Made by a program: the position numbers and the translations under genes | The notes under the pieces: generated by a model | Seen by the model: only the letters and a program-made list of their open reading frames with translations | Database searches by the model: none | Told to the model about the DNA's origin: nothing | Assembly (NCBI RefSeq): GCF_015163655.1 | Contig: NZ_JADEUF010000037.1 | Coordinates: 1-32,768 of the forward strand | Direction: 5' to 3' | DNA: 32,768 bases | Source: Xenorhabdus griffiniae | GTDB lineage: Bacteria > Pseudomonadota > Gammaproteobacteria > Enterobacterales > Enterobacteriaceae | Shown here: positions 19,692 through 29,290 of the stretch, in pieces | How the letters are laid out: the number at the start of each line of letters is the position of its first letter | Position numbering within the stretch: the first letter of the stretch is position 1

Positions 19692-19720
19692 TTGCGCTTC
19701 ATCTATTTGCAGCGTAGAAT
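19692..19720 (+). promoter_or_regulatory. Promoter of rpsO
   Basis: TTGCGC (19692-19697) and TAGAAT (19715-19720) are 17 nt apart, followed by a GC-rich discriminator (ACCGCGTC). The same -10 hexamer serves rplU. The predicted leader of about 68 nt contains a short helix (GAGTG 19736-19740, CACTC 19758-19762) upstream of GGAG; E. coli S15 represses its own translation through a leader pseudoknot, and whether this leader forms one is unproven. Confidence 0.7.
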
Positions 19721-19794
19721 ACCGCGTCTGTACATGAGTGGCTGAATTAGAGATCGGCACTCGTCATTTTAAATTACTTATTTGGAGTTATACT

Positions 19795-20064
19795 ATGTCT
19801 CTAAGTACTGCTGCAAAAGCGCAAATTATTGCTGAATTTGGCCGTGGCGCTAACGACAGTGGTTCCAGCGAAGTTCAGATCGCATTGCTGACTGCTGACA
19901 TCAACCACCTGCAAGGCCACTTTGCAGAGCACAAAAAAGATCACCACAGCCGTCGTGGTCTGCTGAGAAAGGTTGCACAGCGTCGTAAGCAGCTGGACTA
20001 CCTGAAGCGTAAAGATGTTGCACGCTATACTGCTCTGATTGAGCGTCTGGGACTGCGTCGCTAA
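19795..20064 (+). CDS. rpsO: 30S ribosomal protein S15
   Basis: S15 has 89 residues, as in E. coli, and is a primary 16S rRNA-binding protein at the three-way junction of h20-h22. The start [12 protein letters not shown] is conserved and GGAG lies 8 nt upstream; a 19-codon upstream extension of the frame is rejected. [25 protein letters not shown]-type residues form the RNA-binding helices. It has its own promoter and terminator and shares a region with pnp, as in E. coli. Confidence 0.98.
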   Translation: MSLSTAAKAQIIAEFGRGANDSGSSEVQIALLTADINHLQGHFAEHKKDHHSRRGLLRKVAQRRKQLDYLKRKDVARYTALIERLGLRR

Positions 20065-20081
20065 TTGATGAGTTTCAGTGG

Positions 20082-20106
20082 AAAGGGGCCTAATCGGGCC
20101 CCTTTT
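20082..20106 (+). terminator. Intrinsic terminator of rpsO
   Basis: AAAGGGGCC (20082-20090) pairs perfectly with GGCCCCTTT (20097-20105), followed by T and C residues. The T-run is short, so some readthrough into pnp is expected, as known in E. coli. Confidence 0.85.
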
Positions 20107-20179
20107 CTTCTAGGAAACGGAATTGATAGGTAACAGAAAATTTAATCCACTGTTTTTGCACCGTTTCTAAAATTTGAAC

Positions 20180-20266
20180 CTCTTCCGCTACAGTGACTCG
20201 CGCGGCTAATGAGAGTCCTCAAAGCAGTGAGCACTGTCATTAGTCGTGAGGGTGTAGCAAGAAGAG
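20180..20266 (+). ncRNA. Long stem in the pnp leader (probable RNase III site)
   Basis: An 87-nt imperfect hairpin has matched blocks CTCTTC/GAAGAG, GCTACA/TGTAGC and CTAATGA/TCATTAG, and a small apical helix. It ends 55 nt before the pnp start. In E. coli an equivalent leader stem is cut by RNase III, after which PNPase represses its own synthesis. E. coli also encodes the antisense small RNA SraG in this rpsO-pnp spacer; a homologue on the minus strand is possible but not demonstrated. Confidence 0.7.
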
Positions 20267-20321
20267 AAAATCCATTGTTGCTGGTTTCTTAAATTAGCAA
20301 CACTAACAAAGGAAAATTATT

Positions 20322-22460
20322 TTGCTTAATCCGATTGTTCGTAAATTCCAGTATGGTCAGCACACAGTGACCATCGAAACTGGCATGATGGCTCGTCAGG
20401 CGACAGCCGCTGTTATGGTAAATATGGATGACACAGCGGTATTTGTTACCGTTGTCGGTCAAAAGAAAGTCAAAGCAGGTCAGGATTTCTTCCCTCTGAC
20501 CGTTAACTATCAGGAGCGTACTTACGCTGCTGGCCGTATTCCAGGCAGTTTTTTCCGTCGCGAAGGCCGTCCGGGTGAAGGTGAAACATTAGTTGCCCGT
20601 CTTATCGACCGCCCTCTACGCCCTCTGTTTCCAGAAGGTTTCCTGAATGAAGTTCAAATTATCGCGACCGTTGTTTCTGTTAACCCACAAGTTAACCCTG
20701 ATATCGTTGCCATGATCGGTTCTTCTGCTGCACTGGCATTGTCTGGTATCCCATTCAATGGCCCAATTGGTGCTGCACGCGTGGGTTACATTAACGATCA
20801 GTACGTACTGAACCCAACCAGTGATGAACTGAAACACAGCCGTTTGGATCTGGTCGTTGCAGGTACAAACAACGCGGTGCTGATGGTAGAGTCCGAAGCG
20901 GAACTGCTGACTGAAGAGCAAATGTTGGGTGCGGTTGTGTTTGGTCACGAGCAGCAACAGATTGTGATTGATAACATCAATGCGCTGGCTGCTGAAGCAG
21001 GTAAAGAAAAATGGGATTGGGCGCCAGAGCCTGTTAATCAACCTCTGCACAATCGTATTGCAGAACTGGCTGAAAGTCGTCTGGGTGATGCTTATCGCAT
21101 TACTGAGAAGCAGGAACGTTACGCTCAGGTTGATAATATCAAAGAAGAAGTCACTGCGGTTATCCTGGCAGAATTTGCAGAAAAAGGCGTTGAACTGGAA
21201 GAAACCGAAGTGCTTGAAGTTCTCGCTACTCTGGAGAAAAATGTTGTTCGTAGCCGTGTTCTGCGTGGTGAACCGCGTATTGATGGCCGTGAAAAAGATA
21301 TGGTCCGTGCTCTTGACGTTCGCACAGGTGTACTGCCACGTACTCATGGTTCATCCCTGTTTACCCGTGGTGAAACTCAGGCACTAGTAGCAGCAACATT
21401 AGGCACAGAGCGTGATGCTCAAGTTATCGATGAGCTGATGGGTGAGCGTACCGATCGCTTCCTGTTCCACTATAACTTCCCTCCGTACTCTGTTGGTGAA
21501 ACGGGTATGGTCGGTTCACCAAAACGTCGTGAAATTGGTCACGGTCGTCTGGCGAAACGTGGCGTATTGGCTGTGATGCCAAATATCAACGAATTCCCAT
21601 ATACCGTTCGCGTAGTATCTGAAATCACTGAATCCAACGGTTCTTCCTCTATGGCTTCTGTTTGTGGTGCATCACTGGCGTTGATGGATGCCGGTGTACC
21701 GATTAAGGCAGCCGTTGCGGGTATCGCGATGGGGTTGGTGAAAGAAGGCGAAAACTTTGTTGTTCTGTCTGACATTTTGGGTGACGAAGATCATCTGGGT
21801 GACATGGACTTTAAAGTTGCGGGTAGCCGTGATGGTATCAGCGCATTGCAAATGGACATCAAAATCGAAGGTATCACCCGTGAAATCATGCAGATTGCGC
21901 TGAATCAGGCTAAAGGTGCCCGCTTGCATATTCTGGGTGTGATGGAGCAGGCAATTCATAGCCCACGTAATGATATTTCTGAATTTGCACCACGTATCCA
22001 CACCATCAAGATCAATCCAGACAAGATCAAAGATGTGATTGGTAAAGGGGGTTCTGTGATCCGAGCATTGACGGAAGAAACCGGAACAACCATTGAAATT
22101 GAAGACGATGGCACAGTGAAGATTGCGGCGACTGACGGTGACAAAGCACGTCATGCTATCAGACGTATCGAAGAAATCACTGCGGAAGTTGAAGTGGGCC
22201 GTATTTATGCTGGTAAAGTGACCCGCATTGTTGATTTTGGTGCATTTGTTGCTATCGGTGGTGGTAAAGAAGGGCTGGTACACATTTCTCAGATCGCTGA
22301 AAAACGTGTTGAGAAAGTCACTGATTATCTGCAAATCGGGCAAGAAGTTCCGGTGAAAGTGCTGGAAATTGACCGTCAGGGACGTATCCGCCTGAGCATG
22401 AAAGAAGCTGTGATTACCACTGATGCGGAAGTGCAATCACCGACATCATCAGTAGAATAA
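20322..22460 (+). CDS. pnp: Polynucleotide phosphorylase (UUG start)
   Basis: PNPase degrades RNA 3' to 5' by phosphorolysis and is a degradosome subunit. It has 712 residues (711 in E. coli). Two RNase PH domains (about 1-215 and 310-545, with [24 protein letters not shown] and the Asp-rich [15 protein letters not shown]) flank a helical domain. A KH domain follows ([20 protein letters not shown] near 565-585), then S1 ([20 protein letters not shown]). The TTG at 20322 is directly followed by the conserved [11 protein letters not shown] and has AAGGAAAA upstream; E. coli pnp also starts with UUG. Confidence 0.98.
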   Translation: MLNPIVRKFQYGQHTVTIETGMMARQATAAVMVNMDDTAVFVTVVGQKKVKAGQDFFPLTVNYQERTYAAGRIPGSFFRREGRPGEGETLVARLIDRPLRPLFPEGFLNEVQIIATVVSVNPQVNPDIVAMIGSSAALALSGIPFNGPIGAARVGYINDQYVLNPTSDELKHSRLDLVVAGTNNAVLMVESEAELLTEEQMLGAVVFGHEQQQIVIDNINALAAEAGKEKWDWAPEPVNQPLHNRIAELAESRLGDAYRITEKQERYAQVDNIKEEVTAVILAEFAEKGVELEETEVLEVLATLEKNVVRSRVLRGEPRIDGREKDMVRALDVRTGVLPRTHGSSLFTRGETQALVAATLGTERDAQVIDELMGERTDRFLFHYNFPPYSVGETGMVGSPKRREIGHGRLAKRGVLAVMPNINEFPYTVRVVSEITESNGSSSMASVCGASLALMDAGVPIKAAVAGIAMGLVKEGENFVVLSDILGDEDHLGDMDFKVAGSRDGISALQMDIKIEGITREIMQIALNQAKGARLHILGVMEQAIHSPRNDISEFAPRIHTIKINPDKIKDVIGKGGSVIRALTEETGTTIEIEDDGTVKIAATDGDKARHAIRRIEEITAEVEVGRIYAGKVTRIVDFGAFVAIGGGKEGLVHISQIAEKRVEKVTDYLQIGQEVPVKVLEIDRQGRIRLSMKEAVITTDAEVQSPTSSVE

Positions 22461-22475
22461 ATTTGACGTAAAGAG

Positions 22476-22503
22476 CGGCGTCCTGTAAAAAGGGCGCCGT
22501 TTA
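22476..22503 (+). terminator. Weak terminator after pnp
   Basis: CGGCGTCCT (22476-22484) pairs along 9 positions, one of them G-T, with AGGGCGCCG (22491-22499), followed by TTTATC. The short T-run suggests partial termination before nlpI. Confidence 0.7.
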
Positions 22504-22643
22504 TCTCAATAAATTTTGAATTATTGTTCTTAGTAATAGTTCGAAAGATGAGAGGAAGTGAATTTTGGGCAGGAAGCCTGAAATATACAATGTGGGTGGA
22601 GTAATAGGGCATTCTGATTGATGTCTGGCTTCGGGAGTGGGAA

Positions 22644-23528
22644 ATGAATTCTTTTCTGCGCTGGTGTTATGTTGCGGCTATTTTTCTCCTTGTGGGATGT
22701 AGCGGCACTGGGTGGCGTAAAAATGAAGTTATTGCTATTCCATTACAACCGACATTGCAACAAGAGGTTATTCTGGCTCGTATGGAGCAAATACTTGCGA
22801 GTCGGTCACTGACGGAAGATGAATATGCACAGCTTTTATATGAACGAGGTGTGCTGTATGATAGCCTCGGGCTGAGGGCATTGGCACAGAATGATTTTTC
22901 AGTGGCTTTGTCTATCCGTCCTGATATTCCTGAAATTTTTAATTATTTAGGAATTTATTTTACGCAGGCAGGCAATTTTGATTCTGCCTATGAAGCGTTT
23001 GATTCTGTTTTAGAGCTTGATCCAACTTACAACTACGCGCGAATGAATCGCGGCATTTCACTGTATTACGGTGGCCGCTATCGATTGGCGCAGGATGATC
23101 TGCAGGCGTTTTATCAAGACGATCCAAATGATCCCTTCCGTTCGTTGTGGTTGTACCTTGTGGAAGATAAAATTGATCCTAAGGCTGCAATGACTAATTT
23201 GTCGCACCATTTTGACAAAGCGAATCGAGGGAGATGGGGCTGGAATATTGTTGAATTCTATTTAGGCAAAATCGGTGAAAAAACATTGATGGAACGCTTA
23301 AAGCAGGGTTCAACAGATAACACTTCGCTCGCTGAGCATCTCAGTGAAACTGACTTCTATTTAGGTAAACATTACCTAAGTCTGGGGGATGAGGATAGCG
23401 CAACTGCGTTATTCAAGCTGACGGTGGCTAACAATGTGCATAACTTTGTTGAGCACCGCTACGCATTGTTGGAATTGGCACTATTGGGCCAAAAACAAGA
23501 TGATTTATCGGAATCGAACCAACAATAG
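22644..23528 (+). CDS. nlpI: Lipoprotein NlpI (TPR adaptor)
   Basis: NlpI is an outer-membrane lipoprotein with tetratricopeptide repeats; in E. coli it acts as an adaptor for the Prc protease and for peptidoglycan hydrolases such as MepS. It has 294 residues, as in E. coli. The signal peptide ends in the lipobox LVGC with lipidated Cys19. TPR-type helices are visible, for example [20 protein letters not shown] and [21 protein letters not shown] precedes the ATG. It lies between pnp and deaD, as in E. coli. Confidence 0.97.
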   Translation: MNSFLRWCYVAAIFLLVGCSGTGWRKNEVIAIPLQPTLQQEVILARMEQILASRSLTEDEYAQLLYERGVLYDSLGLRALAQNDFSVALSIRPDIPEIFNYLGIYFTQAGNFDSAYEAFDSVLELDPTYNYARMNRGISLYYGGRYRLAQDDLQAFYQDDPNDPFRSLWLYLVEDKIDPKAAMTNLSHHFDKANRGRWGWNIVEFYLGKIGEKTLMERLKQGSTDNTSLAEHLSETDFYLGKHYLSLGDEDSATALFKLTVANNVHNFVEHRYALLELALLGQKQDDLSESNQQ

Positions 23529-23629
23529 CTGACGAACATTTTCACGACAGATTTTAAAGTCCACATCTCTGGATGATGGGGGCTTGTTTGTTCGTTTAAT
23601 AACATAATTTGAGCCAGTTCACATTTTAA

Positions 23630-23710
23630 ATGAAAATGACAGAAATTCTTTTCACAGTGTTATGTAGACTGGCCGCCATGATCAATGAGGCACCATTACA
23701 TGACCACTGA
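23630..23710 (+). CDS. yrbN: YrbN, 26-residue leader-type peptide overlapping deaD
   Basis: A 26-codon frame runs from ATG at 23630 ([10 protein letters not shown], then [10 protein letters not shown]) to TGA at 23708-23710. It ends 11 nt inside deaD in a different frame. E. coli has a conserved 26-residue small gene, yrbN, at exactly this place between nlpI and deaD, so length, position and overlap all match. The arrangement suggests translational coupling: ribosomes ending yrbN pass over the deaD start region. No strong Shine-Dalgarno is visible. The peptide's own function is unknown. A second in-frame ATG lies two codons downstream. Confidence 0.78.
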   Translation: MKMTEILFTVLCRLAAMINEAPLHDH

Positions 23711-25607
23711 GACTGAAATCTCTTTTGCTGATTTAGGTTTATCGGCACCTATCCTTTCTGCGTTGGGAGACTTGGGCTATGAGAAGCCTTCTCCTATCCA
23801 ACAACAATGTATTCCTCACCTGCTGAGTGGCCGTGATGTGCTGGGTATGGCACAGACGGGCAGCGGTAAGACAGCGGCTTTCAGCTTGCCTTTATTGAAT
23901 AACATTGATGCTGAACTTAAAGCGCCACAAATTCTTGTGTTAGCGCCAACCCGTGAACTGGCGGTGCAGGTTGCTGAAGCGTGTTCAGATTTTTCCAAAC
24001 ATATGCGCAATGTGAATGTTGTTGCACTTTACGGTGGACAGCGTTATGACGTTCAGTTACGTGCTTTGCGTCAGGGGCCACAAGTTGTGGTGGGTACACC
24101 AGGACGTTTGCTTGACCATCTGAAGCGTGGCACATTGGATCTGTCCAACCTGAAAGGTTTGGTATTAGATGAAGCTGACGAAATGTTGCGTATGGGCTTT
24201 ATCGAAGATGTTGAAAACATCATGAGCCAGATCCCTGCTGAACATCAAACCGCGCTGTTCTCTGCGACAATGCCAGAAGCGATCCGCCGTATTACCCGTC
24301 GTTTCATGAATGATCCACAGGAAGTTCGCATTCAGAGCAGTGTGACAAACCGTCCTGACATTAGCCAGAGCTACTGGTCTGTTTACGGCATGCGCAAAAA
24401 TGAAGCGTTGGTGCGTTTCCTGGAAGCAGAAGATTTTGATGCTGCGATTATTTTCGTGCGTACCAAGAATGCAACGTTGGAAGTTGCAGAAACGCTGGAG
24501 CGTAACGGCTACAACTCCGCGGCACTGAATGGTGACATGAACCAGGCTCTGCGTGAACAGACACTTGAGCGCTTGAAAGATGGCCGTTTGGACATTCTGA
24601 TTGCGACGGATGTTGCTGCTCGTGGTTTGGATGTTGATCGTATTAGCCTGGTGGTTAACTACGACATTCCAATGGATGCTGAATCTTATGTACACCGTAT
24701 CGGTCGTACTGGTCGTGCGGGTCGTGCGGGTCGTGCGCTGTTGTTTGTTGAAAACCGCGAACGTCGTTTGCTGCGTAACGTTGAACGCACCATGAAACTG
24801 ACCATCCCAGAAGTTGAACTGCCAAACGCAGAGCTTCTGAGCCAGCGTCGTCTGGAGAAATTTGCGGCTAATGTTCAGAATCAACTGGAAAGCAGCGATC
24901 TGGATCAATACCGTGCCTTGCTGTCTAAGCTGGGTACTGGTGATGAGCTGGATATGGAAACACTGGCAGCAGCCTTGCTGAAAATGGCACAAGGTGAGCG
25001 CCCACTTATTCTGCCACCTGATCCAGTGCGTCGCCCTCGCCGTGAATTCAACGAGCGTGATGATCGTCGTCGCAATAGCAATAGTAATGGCTTTGGTGAG
25101 CGTGACAGAGGTGAGCGTGACAGAGGTGATCGTCCTCGTCGTGAGCGTCGTGACGTGGGTGATATGGAACTGTATCGCATTGAAGTTGGCCGTGATGATG
25201 GTGTTGAAGTTCGCCATATTGTGGGTGCGATTGCAAATGAAGGCGATATCAGCAGCCGTTATATCGGTAATATCAAACTGTTTGCTACCCACTCTACGAT
25301 TGAGCTGCCAAAAGGTATGCCAGGGGAGTTGCTGTCTCACTTTACCCGTACTCGTATTCTGAACAAACCAATGAATATGCAGTTGATGGGAGACGCGCAA
25401 CCCTTTGAGCGCCGTGAGCGTCGTGGTGGCCGCAATGGTAATGGCGGTAATGGTGGCAATGGTCCACGTCGTGACCGTGATGGTTTCGGTAATAACGGTG
25501 GTCGTCGTTTTAACAACGAACGTCGTGGTGGTGGTGAGCGTGGTACTTTCCGCGGTCGCGGCAACGATGAAGCGCCACGTCGCCGTCAAAGCAGTGGTAA
25601 TGTATAA
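23700..25607 (+). CDS. deaD: DEAD-box RNA helicase DeaD/CsdA
   Basis: DeaD is an ATP-dependent RNA helicase used in 50S assembly and mRNA turnover, above all in the cold. From 23700 it has 635 residues (629 in E. coli). Q motif near 29-36, AQTGSGKT at 51-58, PTREL, the DEAD box at 157-160, SAT at 188-190 and [14 protein letters not shown] are all present. A DbpA-like RNA-binding domain lies near 475-555, and the tail is Arg/Gly/Asn-rich. GAGG 9 nt upstream supports 23700 over the in-frame ATG at 23685. A 15-bp DNA unit encoding GERDR is repeated at 25095-25129. Confidence 0.97.
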   Translation: MTTETEISFADLGLSAPILSALGDLGYEKPSPIQQQCIPHLLSGRDVLGMAQTGSGKTAAFSLPLLNNIDAELKAPQILVLAPTRELAVQVAEACSDFSKHMRNVNVVALYGGQRYDVQLRALRQGPQVVVGTPGRLLDHLKRGTLDLSNLKGLVLDEADEMLRMGFIEDVENIMSQIPAEHQTALFSATMPEAIRRITRRFMNDPQEVRIQSSVTNRPDISQSYWSVYGMRKNEALVRFLEAEDFDAAIIFVRTKNATLEVAETLERNGYNSAALNGDMNQALREQTLERLKDGRLDILIATDVAARGLDVDRISLVVNYDIPMDAESYVHRIGRTGRAGRAGRALLFVENRERRLLRNVERTMKLTIPEVELPNAELLSQRRLEKFAANVQNQLESSDLDQYRALLSKLGTGDELDMETLAAALLKMAQGERPLILPPDPVRRPRREFNERDDRRRNSNSNGFGERDRGERDRGDRPRRERRDVGDMELYRIEVGRDDGVEVRHIVGAIANEGDISSRYIGNIKLFATHSTIELPKGMPGELLSHFTRTRILNKPMNMQLMGDAQPFERRERRGGRNGNGGNGGNGPRRDRDGFGNNGGRRFNNERRGGGERGTFRGRGNDEAPRRRQSSGNV

Positions 25608-25674
25608 GCTCTAATCTTTCATTGATTTGCTTGATTCATCGTTGCGTTAAAGATATCGTAATGATCAATTAAAT

Positions 25675-25707
25675 AAAGCCCTTTCTCTTAACGGAGAAAG
25701 GGCTTTT
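25675..25707 (+). terminator. Strong intrinsic terminator of deaD
   Basis: AAAGCCCTTTCTC (25675-25687) and GAGAAAGGGCTTT (25694-25706) form a perfect 13-bp stem with a 6-nt loop and end in TTTT. It marks the end of the block conserved with E. coli. Confidence 0.92.
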
Positions 25708-25753
25708 GCTATTTATCTTGCTAATTTTATTAAATCTTCTTTCTTGGCAATGC

Positions 25754-25779
25754 AATAAGTAGGATCGCGGTCCCACCTT
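25754..25779. repeat. Left copy of 26-bp palindromic direct repeat flanking the toxin-antitoxin pair
   Basis: AATAAGTAGGATCGCGG followed by TCCCACCTT matches the right copy at 26628-26653 in 24 of 26 positions. The core GGATCGCG(G/A)TCC is palindromic. In this copy CCCAC can also pair with GTGGG at 25780-25784. Confidence 0.8.
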
Positions 25780-25803
25780 GTGGGTGAGTGTGAATATTTT
25801 GTG

Positions 25804-25831
25804 TATCTAATAGATATACATTTGCTATAGT
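25804..25831 (+). promoter_or_regulatory. Operator-like palindrome and -10 element of the toxin-antitoxin operon
   Basis: TATCTA-A-TAGATA (25804-25816) is a 13-bp palindrome directly upstream of a good -10, TATAGT (25826-25831). It would cover the -35/spacer region, where antitoxins with a ribbon-helix-helix fold usually bind to autorepress. TCTATCTA at 25833-25840 may be a further half-site. No strong -35 is visible. Confidence 0.55.
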
Positions 25832-25863
25832 GTCTATCTACAAATTTGCCATACAGGTGATTT

Positions 25864-26136
25864 ATGAAAACACAACCTAAAGAAATTCCGATTAACATTA
25901 GGGCTAAAGCCTTTCAGCGGGAGTTAATTGACCATGCAGCAAATCTGCTCGCAAAGACCCGCACTGATTTCATCTTGGATGCTGCCTGCCGTGCAGCCGA
26001 AGAGGCCATACTCGATCAGCATCACTTTTTCGTCAACGATGAAAAATATAATGCGTTCATGCAGATGCTGGAGCAACCGATTTCTGATAATGCCGGTTTT
26101 AAAAAACTCATGGGATATAAAGCACCGTGGGAATAA
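25864..26136 (+). CDS. DUF1778-type (TacA-like) antitoxin
   Basis: This 90-residue protein has an N-terminal ribbon-helix-helix segment (IPINIRAKAFQRELIDHAANLL, in family consensus form) followed by TRTDFILDAACRAAEEAI, the signature of the DUF1778 antitoxin family (TacA, AtaR, ItaT). The C-terminal tail (FMQMLEQPISDNAGFKKLM) is the type of segment that wraps and neutralises the toxin. AGGTG lies 6 nt before the ATG. It overlaps the acetyltransferase gene by 10 nt, so the pair is translationally coupled. It probably also represses its own promoter with the toxin. Confidence 0.88.
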   Translation: MKTQPKEIPINIRAKAFQRELIDHAANLLAKTRTDFILDAACRAAEEAILDQHHFFVNDEKYNAFMQMLEQPISDNAGFKKLMGYKAPWE

Positions 26137-26618
26137 GCGCACCTGAAATATTAACGGCTGAACATAATGTCAATGATTTTTATTGCCAGCATGAAACATT
26201 AAATGAATGGCTTTCACGTCGGGCTTTAAAAAACAATAAGCTCGGCGCGAGCCGCACATTTGTCATTTGCAAGAAAGGCACAAAAGACGTTATTGGTTAT
26301 TATTGTCTAAGTGCTGGCTCAATAAATCATATTGAATCTACCCCCTCGCTTAAACGCAATATGCCAAATCCAATCCCTGTGGTGCTCCTCGGACGTCTGG
26401 CTATCGATGTAGAATATCAGGGAAATAAGTTAGGGGCGTTGCTCCTCCAGGACGCTTTTAAGCGTGTTGCTAGTACAGCGGAACAGGTGGGCATTTCAGC
26501 CATAATCGTCCACGCAATTGATGAGAGCGCTCGATCGTTCTACACACGTCTTGGCTTCGTCCAATCACCACTAGAGCCATACACATTAATGCTCCCATTA
26601 GGTTTAGCGAAAACGTAA
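26127..26618 (+). CDS. GNAT acetyltransferase toxin (TacT-like)
   Basis: This 163-residue GNAT-fold protein belongs to the class of toxins that acetylate the amino group of aminoacyl-tRNA and stop translation. Visible features: LNEWLSRRALKNNKLGASRTFV at the start of the fold, GYYCLSAGS, LGRLAIDVEYQGNKLGALLL (the acetyl-CoA loop, Q98-G103 in place of the usual R/Q-x-x-G-x-G/A) and Tyr139 in SFYTRLGF, at the position of the catalytic tyrosine in TacT-type toxins. GTG at 26127 overlaps the antitoxin stop codon. The target tRNA cannot be read from the sequence. Confidence 0.87.
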   Translation: MGISAPEILTAEHNVNDFYCQHETLNEWLSRRALKNNKLGASRTFVICKKGTKDVIGYYCLSAGSINHIESTPSLKRNMPNPIPVVLLGRLAIDVEYQGNKLGALLLQDAFKRVASTAEQVGISAIIVHAIDESARSFYTRLGFVQSPLEPYTLMLPLGLAKT

Positions 26619-26627
26619 CTGTAATAA

Positions 26628-26653
26628 AATAAGTGGGATCGCGATCCCACCTT
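26628..26653. repeat. Right copy of 26-bp palindromic direct repeat flanking the toxin-antitoxin pair
   Basis: This copy lies 874 bp from the left copy and differs at two positions. It contains a perfect 18-bp palindrome, GTGGGATCGCGATCCCAC (26633-26650, approximately). It sits between the convergent toxin and btsR stop codons and could also act as a mRNA 3'-end hairpin in both directions. Confidence 0.8.
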
Positions 26654-26661
26654 AAGCGGCG

Positions 26662-27381
26662 TCAAGTTAACCCCAACTCTTCTTTAAGCGGTTTCAAATA
26701 GCGACGACTTACAGGAATACGTTCATCATTGCTAAGTACCAGCTCTGCCTGCCCATTTTCGCCAAAAACAATTTCCCGTAATTGAGTCATGTTGACTAAA
26801 TACTGGCGATGGCAGCGCGTGAGTGAAGTGCGAGTTTCCAGTGTCCGCAGGGTCAACTCGGTAAAGCCTTCCTGTCCGTTAGCACTCATGACATAGACAC
26901 CACTCAGGCGGGAAGTGACATACAGGACATCATCCAATGGCATCAGCCAGATTCGGCTATGTCCGGTACAGGGAATATATTTCAGCTGTTCATCTTCACG
27001 TTGAAGAACTGTCAGATTTTGCTTTTGATAGCCAGAACGCAGGCGTTGCAGTGTCTTACTCAGACGCTCTTTTTCCAGCGGCTTTAATAAATAATCGAAA
27101 GCATGTTCTTCAAAGGCTTGCACCGCATATTCATCAAATGCAGTCAGAAAAACAATATAAGGGCGATGCTCTGGATCGAGCATACCAACCATTTCCAGTC
27201 CGGTAATGCGGGGCATTTGAATATCGAGGAAAACAACATCGGGTTTCAGGCGATGGATAGCACCAATCGCTTCTACTGCGTTGGCACATTCTCCAATGAT
27301 TTGAATATCAGTTTCCTCTTCCAGCAAACAACGTAGATTCTCACGAGCCAATGGCTCATCATCAACAATCAATATATTCAT
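26662..27381 (-). CDS. btsR: LytTR response regulator BtsR (YehT)
   Basis: BtsR is the response regulator of the pyruvate-sensing BtsSR system, which in E. coli activates the pyruvate transporter gene btsT. It has 239 residues, as in E. coli. The receiver domain (1 to about 120) has the acidic pair DD at 7-8, phospho-acceptor Asp53 in [10 protein letters not shown] and KPLEKERL with the conserved lysine. The LytTR DNA-binding domain (about 135-235) has the typical [14 protein letters not shown] and CHRQYLVN segments. It starts 2 nt after the btsS stop with no clear ribosome-binding site, so it depends on translation of btsS. Confidence 0.95.
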   Translation of the reverse strand: MNILIVDDEPLARENLRCLLEEETDIQIIGECANAVEAIGAIHRLKPDVVFLDIQMPRITGLEMVGMLDPEHRPYIVFLTAFDEYAVQAFEEHAFDYLLKPLEKERLSKTLQRLRSGYQKQNLTVLQREDEQLKYIPCTGHSRIWLMPLDDVLYVTSRLSGVYVMSANGQEGFTELTLRTLETRTSLTRCHRQYLVNMTQLREIVFGENGQAELVLSNDERIPVSRRYLKPLKEELGLT

Positions 27382-27383
27382 AT

Positions 27384-29087
27384 TTACGCCGCTTTTTTAG
27401 CCTGTTTTTTTTCTAATGGTAAACACAAAATGACACGGGTAAATTCTTCTGGCCGACACTCAACGCTTACCCCATACTGTTTACCATAACGAAGCCGCAG
27501 ACGTTTATCTACCAAACTCATCCCAAGGCCATCATCTCCCACTTTTTTGGGGCAATATAGTCCTGCATTATCTTCAATCGCTACCAATAGCAATTGGTCT
27601 TTTTGATAGGCTCTAATCGTAATTTTTCCTGTATCCAGTAACTGTGATGTGCCATGTTTAATCGCATTTTCTACCATTGGTTGCAGGGAAAAAGCGGGTA
27701 AGTGCGCATCGCGCAGAGATTCAGGTATTTCGATGGCAATTTGGAGGCGTTCACGGAAACGGGCCTTCTCAATTTGTAAGTAAGCGTTTACATGCTCTAT
27801 CTCATTTTCCAGTGTGGCAATATCTTTAGGTCGCTTTAAATTCTTACGGAAGAATGTTGAAAGATATTGCACCAGCTGGCCTGCCTGTTGGCTATCCCGA
27901 CGGATAACAGCTTGCAGCGTATTTAAGGCATTAAATAAAAAGTGAGGGTTCACTTGCGCGTGAAGCAGCTTTACTTCTGATTGCAACAGAGATTGCTTAT
28001 TCCGTTCATACTGTCCGGCAAGAATTTGGGCTGAGAGCAGACTGGCAATTCCCTCTCCTAATGTGCGATTGATGGAACTGAATAGGCGATTCTTGGCTTC
28101 GTAGAGTTTGATTGTACCAATGACCTGTTGGTTTTCTCCCCGTAAAGGGATCACCAGCGCTGAGCCAAGTTTGCAGGTTGGGTTAAGGGAACAGCAATAA
28201 GGTGTTTCATTGCCATCGGCATACACAACCTCATTATTCTCAATGGCACGATGAGACTGTTTGGAAGCAATTGGCGTACCAGGCAGATGGTGATCTGAAC
28301 CGATACCAATAAATGCCAGTAATTTTTCCCGATCCGTAATTGCGACAGCCCCGATTTCTAACTCCTGATAAATGACTTTTGCCACGCGCATACTGTTATC
28401 TTCATTGAACCCCTTACGTAAAATTCCCTCTGTACAGACAGCAATTTTTAGCGCTTGGGCAGAAAAAGCACTGGTATATTTTTCAAAAATAGCGCGTCTA
28501 TCCAGTAAAATGCGGATAAACATGGCCGCACCAATACTATTGGCGATGATCATGGGGGCCGCGATATCTTTCACCAAACTCAGCGCCTCACTGAAGGGAT
28601 TGGTAAGTAGCAGGATAATGCCCATTTGGGTACATTCAGCAAGGAAAGTAATAATGGCCGCTGTCCACGGGTTCAATAATTTATTGATTTGTCCTTTTTT
28701 CATCAGATAAATATGGACAAGGCCGCCCAATACGCCTTCTACAATAGTGGATACCATACAGCTAAATGCGGTCATTCCGCCGAGAGAATAGCGGTGTAAG
28801 CCCCCAGTGAATCCGACCATCGCCCCTACTGTTGGCCCGCCGAGAAAACCTCCCAGCACAGCACCAATTGCGCGGGTATTGGCAATCGAATCGTTAACAT
28901 GCAGCCCAAAATACGTTCCCATAATGCAAAAGATGGAGAAAATCACGTAACACATCAACTTATGAGGTAAACGGACGGTCACTTGCAACAGGGGAATAAA
29001 CAGGGGAGTTTTACTCAGGAGCCAAGCGATTACCAGATAGACACACATCTGCTGGAGTAATAACAACACAAGGTTAAACTCGTACAT
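27384..29087 (-). CDS. btsS: Pyruvate sensor histidine kinase BtsS (YehU)
   Basis: BtsS is a LytS-type membrane histidine kinase; in E. coli it binds extracellular pyruvate with high affinity and phosphorylates BtsR. It has 567 residues (561 in E. coli). The first 190 residues hold the multi-helix LytS-type sensor (5TM-5TMR_LYT) with [13 protein letters not shown], then a GAF domain (about 215-345), the phospho-acceptor His382 in [12 protein letters not shown] and the ATPase domain with Asn474 in ENAIKHG. N-terminus [15 protein letters not shown] matches YehU closely. The ribosome-binding site is weak. btsT is not in this window. Confidence 0.95.
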   Translation of the reverse strand: MYEFNLVLLLLQQMCVYLVIAWLLSKTPLFIPLLQVTVRLPHKLMCYVIFSIFCIMGTYFGLHVNDSIANTRAIGAVLGGFLGGPTVGAMVGFTGGLHRYSLGGMTAFSCMVSTIVEGVLGGLVHIYLMKKGQINKLLNPWTAAIITFLAECTQMGIILLLTNPFSEALSLVKDIAAPMIIANSIGAAMFIRILLDRRAIFEKYTSAFSAQALKIAVCTEGILRKGFNEDNSMRVAKVIYQELEIGAVAITDREKLLAFIGIGSDHHLPGTPIASKQSHRAIENNEVVYADGNETPYCCSLNPTCKLGSALVIPLRGENQQVIGTIKLYEAKNRLFSSINRTLGEGIASLLSAQILAGQYERNKQSLLQSEVKLLHAQVNPHFLFNALNTLQAVIRRDSQQAGQLVQYLSTFFRKNLKRPKDIATLENEIEHVNAYLQIEKARFRERLQIAIEIPESLRDAHLPAFSLQPMVENAIKHGTSQLLDTGKITIRAYQKDQLLLVAIEDNAGLYCPKKVGDDGLGMSLVDKRLRLRYGKQYGVSVECRPEEFTRVILCLPLEKKQAKKAA

Positions 29088-29126
29088 ATCTTTTCATTTT
29101 GTAATTAATAACAATAAGCATTTATA

Positions 29127-29151
29127 CGCATCTTGAAGTTAGATTGGTATA
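29127..29151 (-). repeat. 25-bp relative of the greA-yhbY MITE end
   Basis: The complement, TATACCAATC-TAACT-TCAAGATGCG, matches the left end of the element at 6833-6857 at 21 of 25 positions; all differences are in the central five. No second half is visible, although TATA flanks it on the other side. It lies upstream of btsS and may be a solo end or a degraded copy. Confidence 0.65.
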
Positions 29152-29232
29152 AGACGTTATTATCAAAGGTGGAATTTAATATCGTCAAGAGGTGTTAACA
29201 GGATAATGTATTGACAGGAATGGGAAAGAATT

Positions 29233-29253
29233 ATCCGCCCCACAGGGGCGGAT
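29233..29253 (-). terminator. Probable terminator of the invasin-like gene
   Basis: ATCCGCCCC (29233-29241) and GGGGCGGAT (29245-29253) form a perfect 9-bp stem with a 3-nt loop, 38 nt after the stop codon of the minus-strand adhesin gene. The T content after it on the minus strand is moderate (AATTCTTTCC), so termination may be incomplete. Confidence 0.6.
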
Positions 29254-29290
29254 TGTTTAACTAAGCAATGAAAATGACTGACAAATAGCG

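Noticed and set aside
21672-22436. 254-codon open frame antisense to pnp
   Set aside because: Shadow of the strongly biased pnp coding sequence; the composition is Phe/His/Asn-rich and unlike any family.
24700-24740. 9-bp tandem DNA repeat in deaD (GGTCGTGCG units)
   Set aside because: It encodes the conserved helicase motif [14 protein letters not shown] and is explained by protein function.
24165-25589. 474-codon open frame antisense to deaD, very rich in Thr
   Set aside because: It is the mirror of deaD codon bias (Arg/Gly/Asp codons) and has no recognisable domain or ribosome-binding site; deaD is certain on the other strand.
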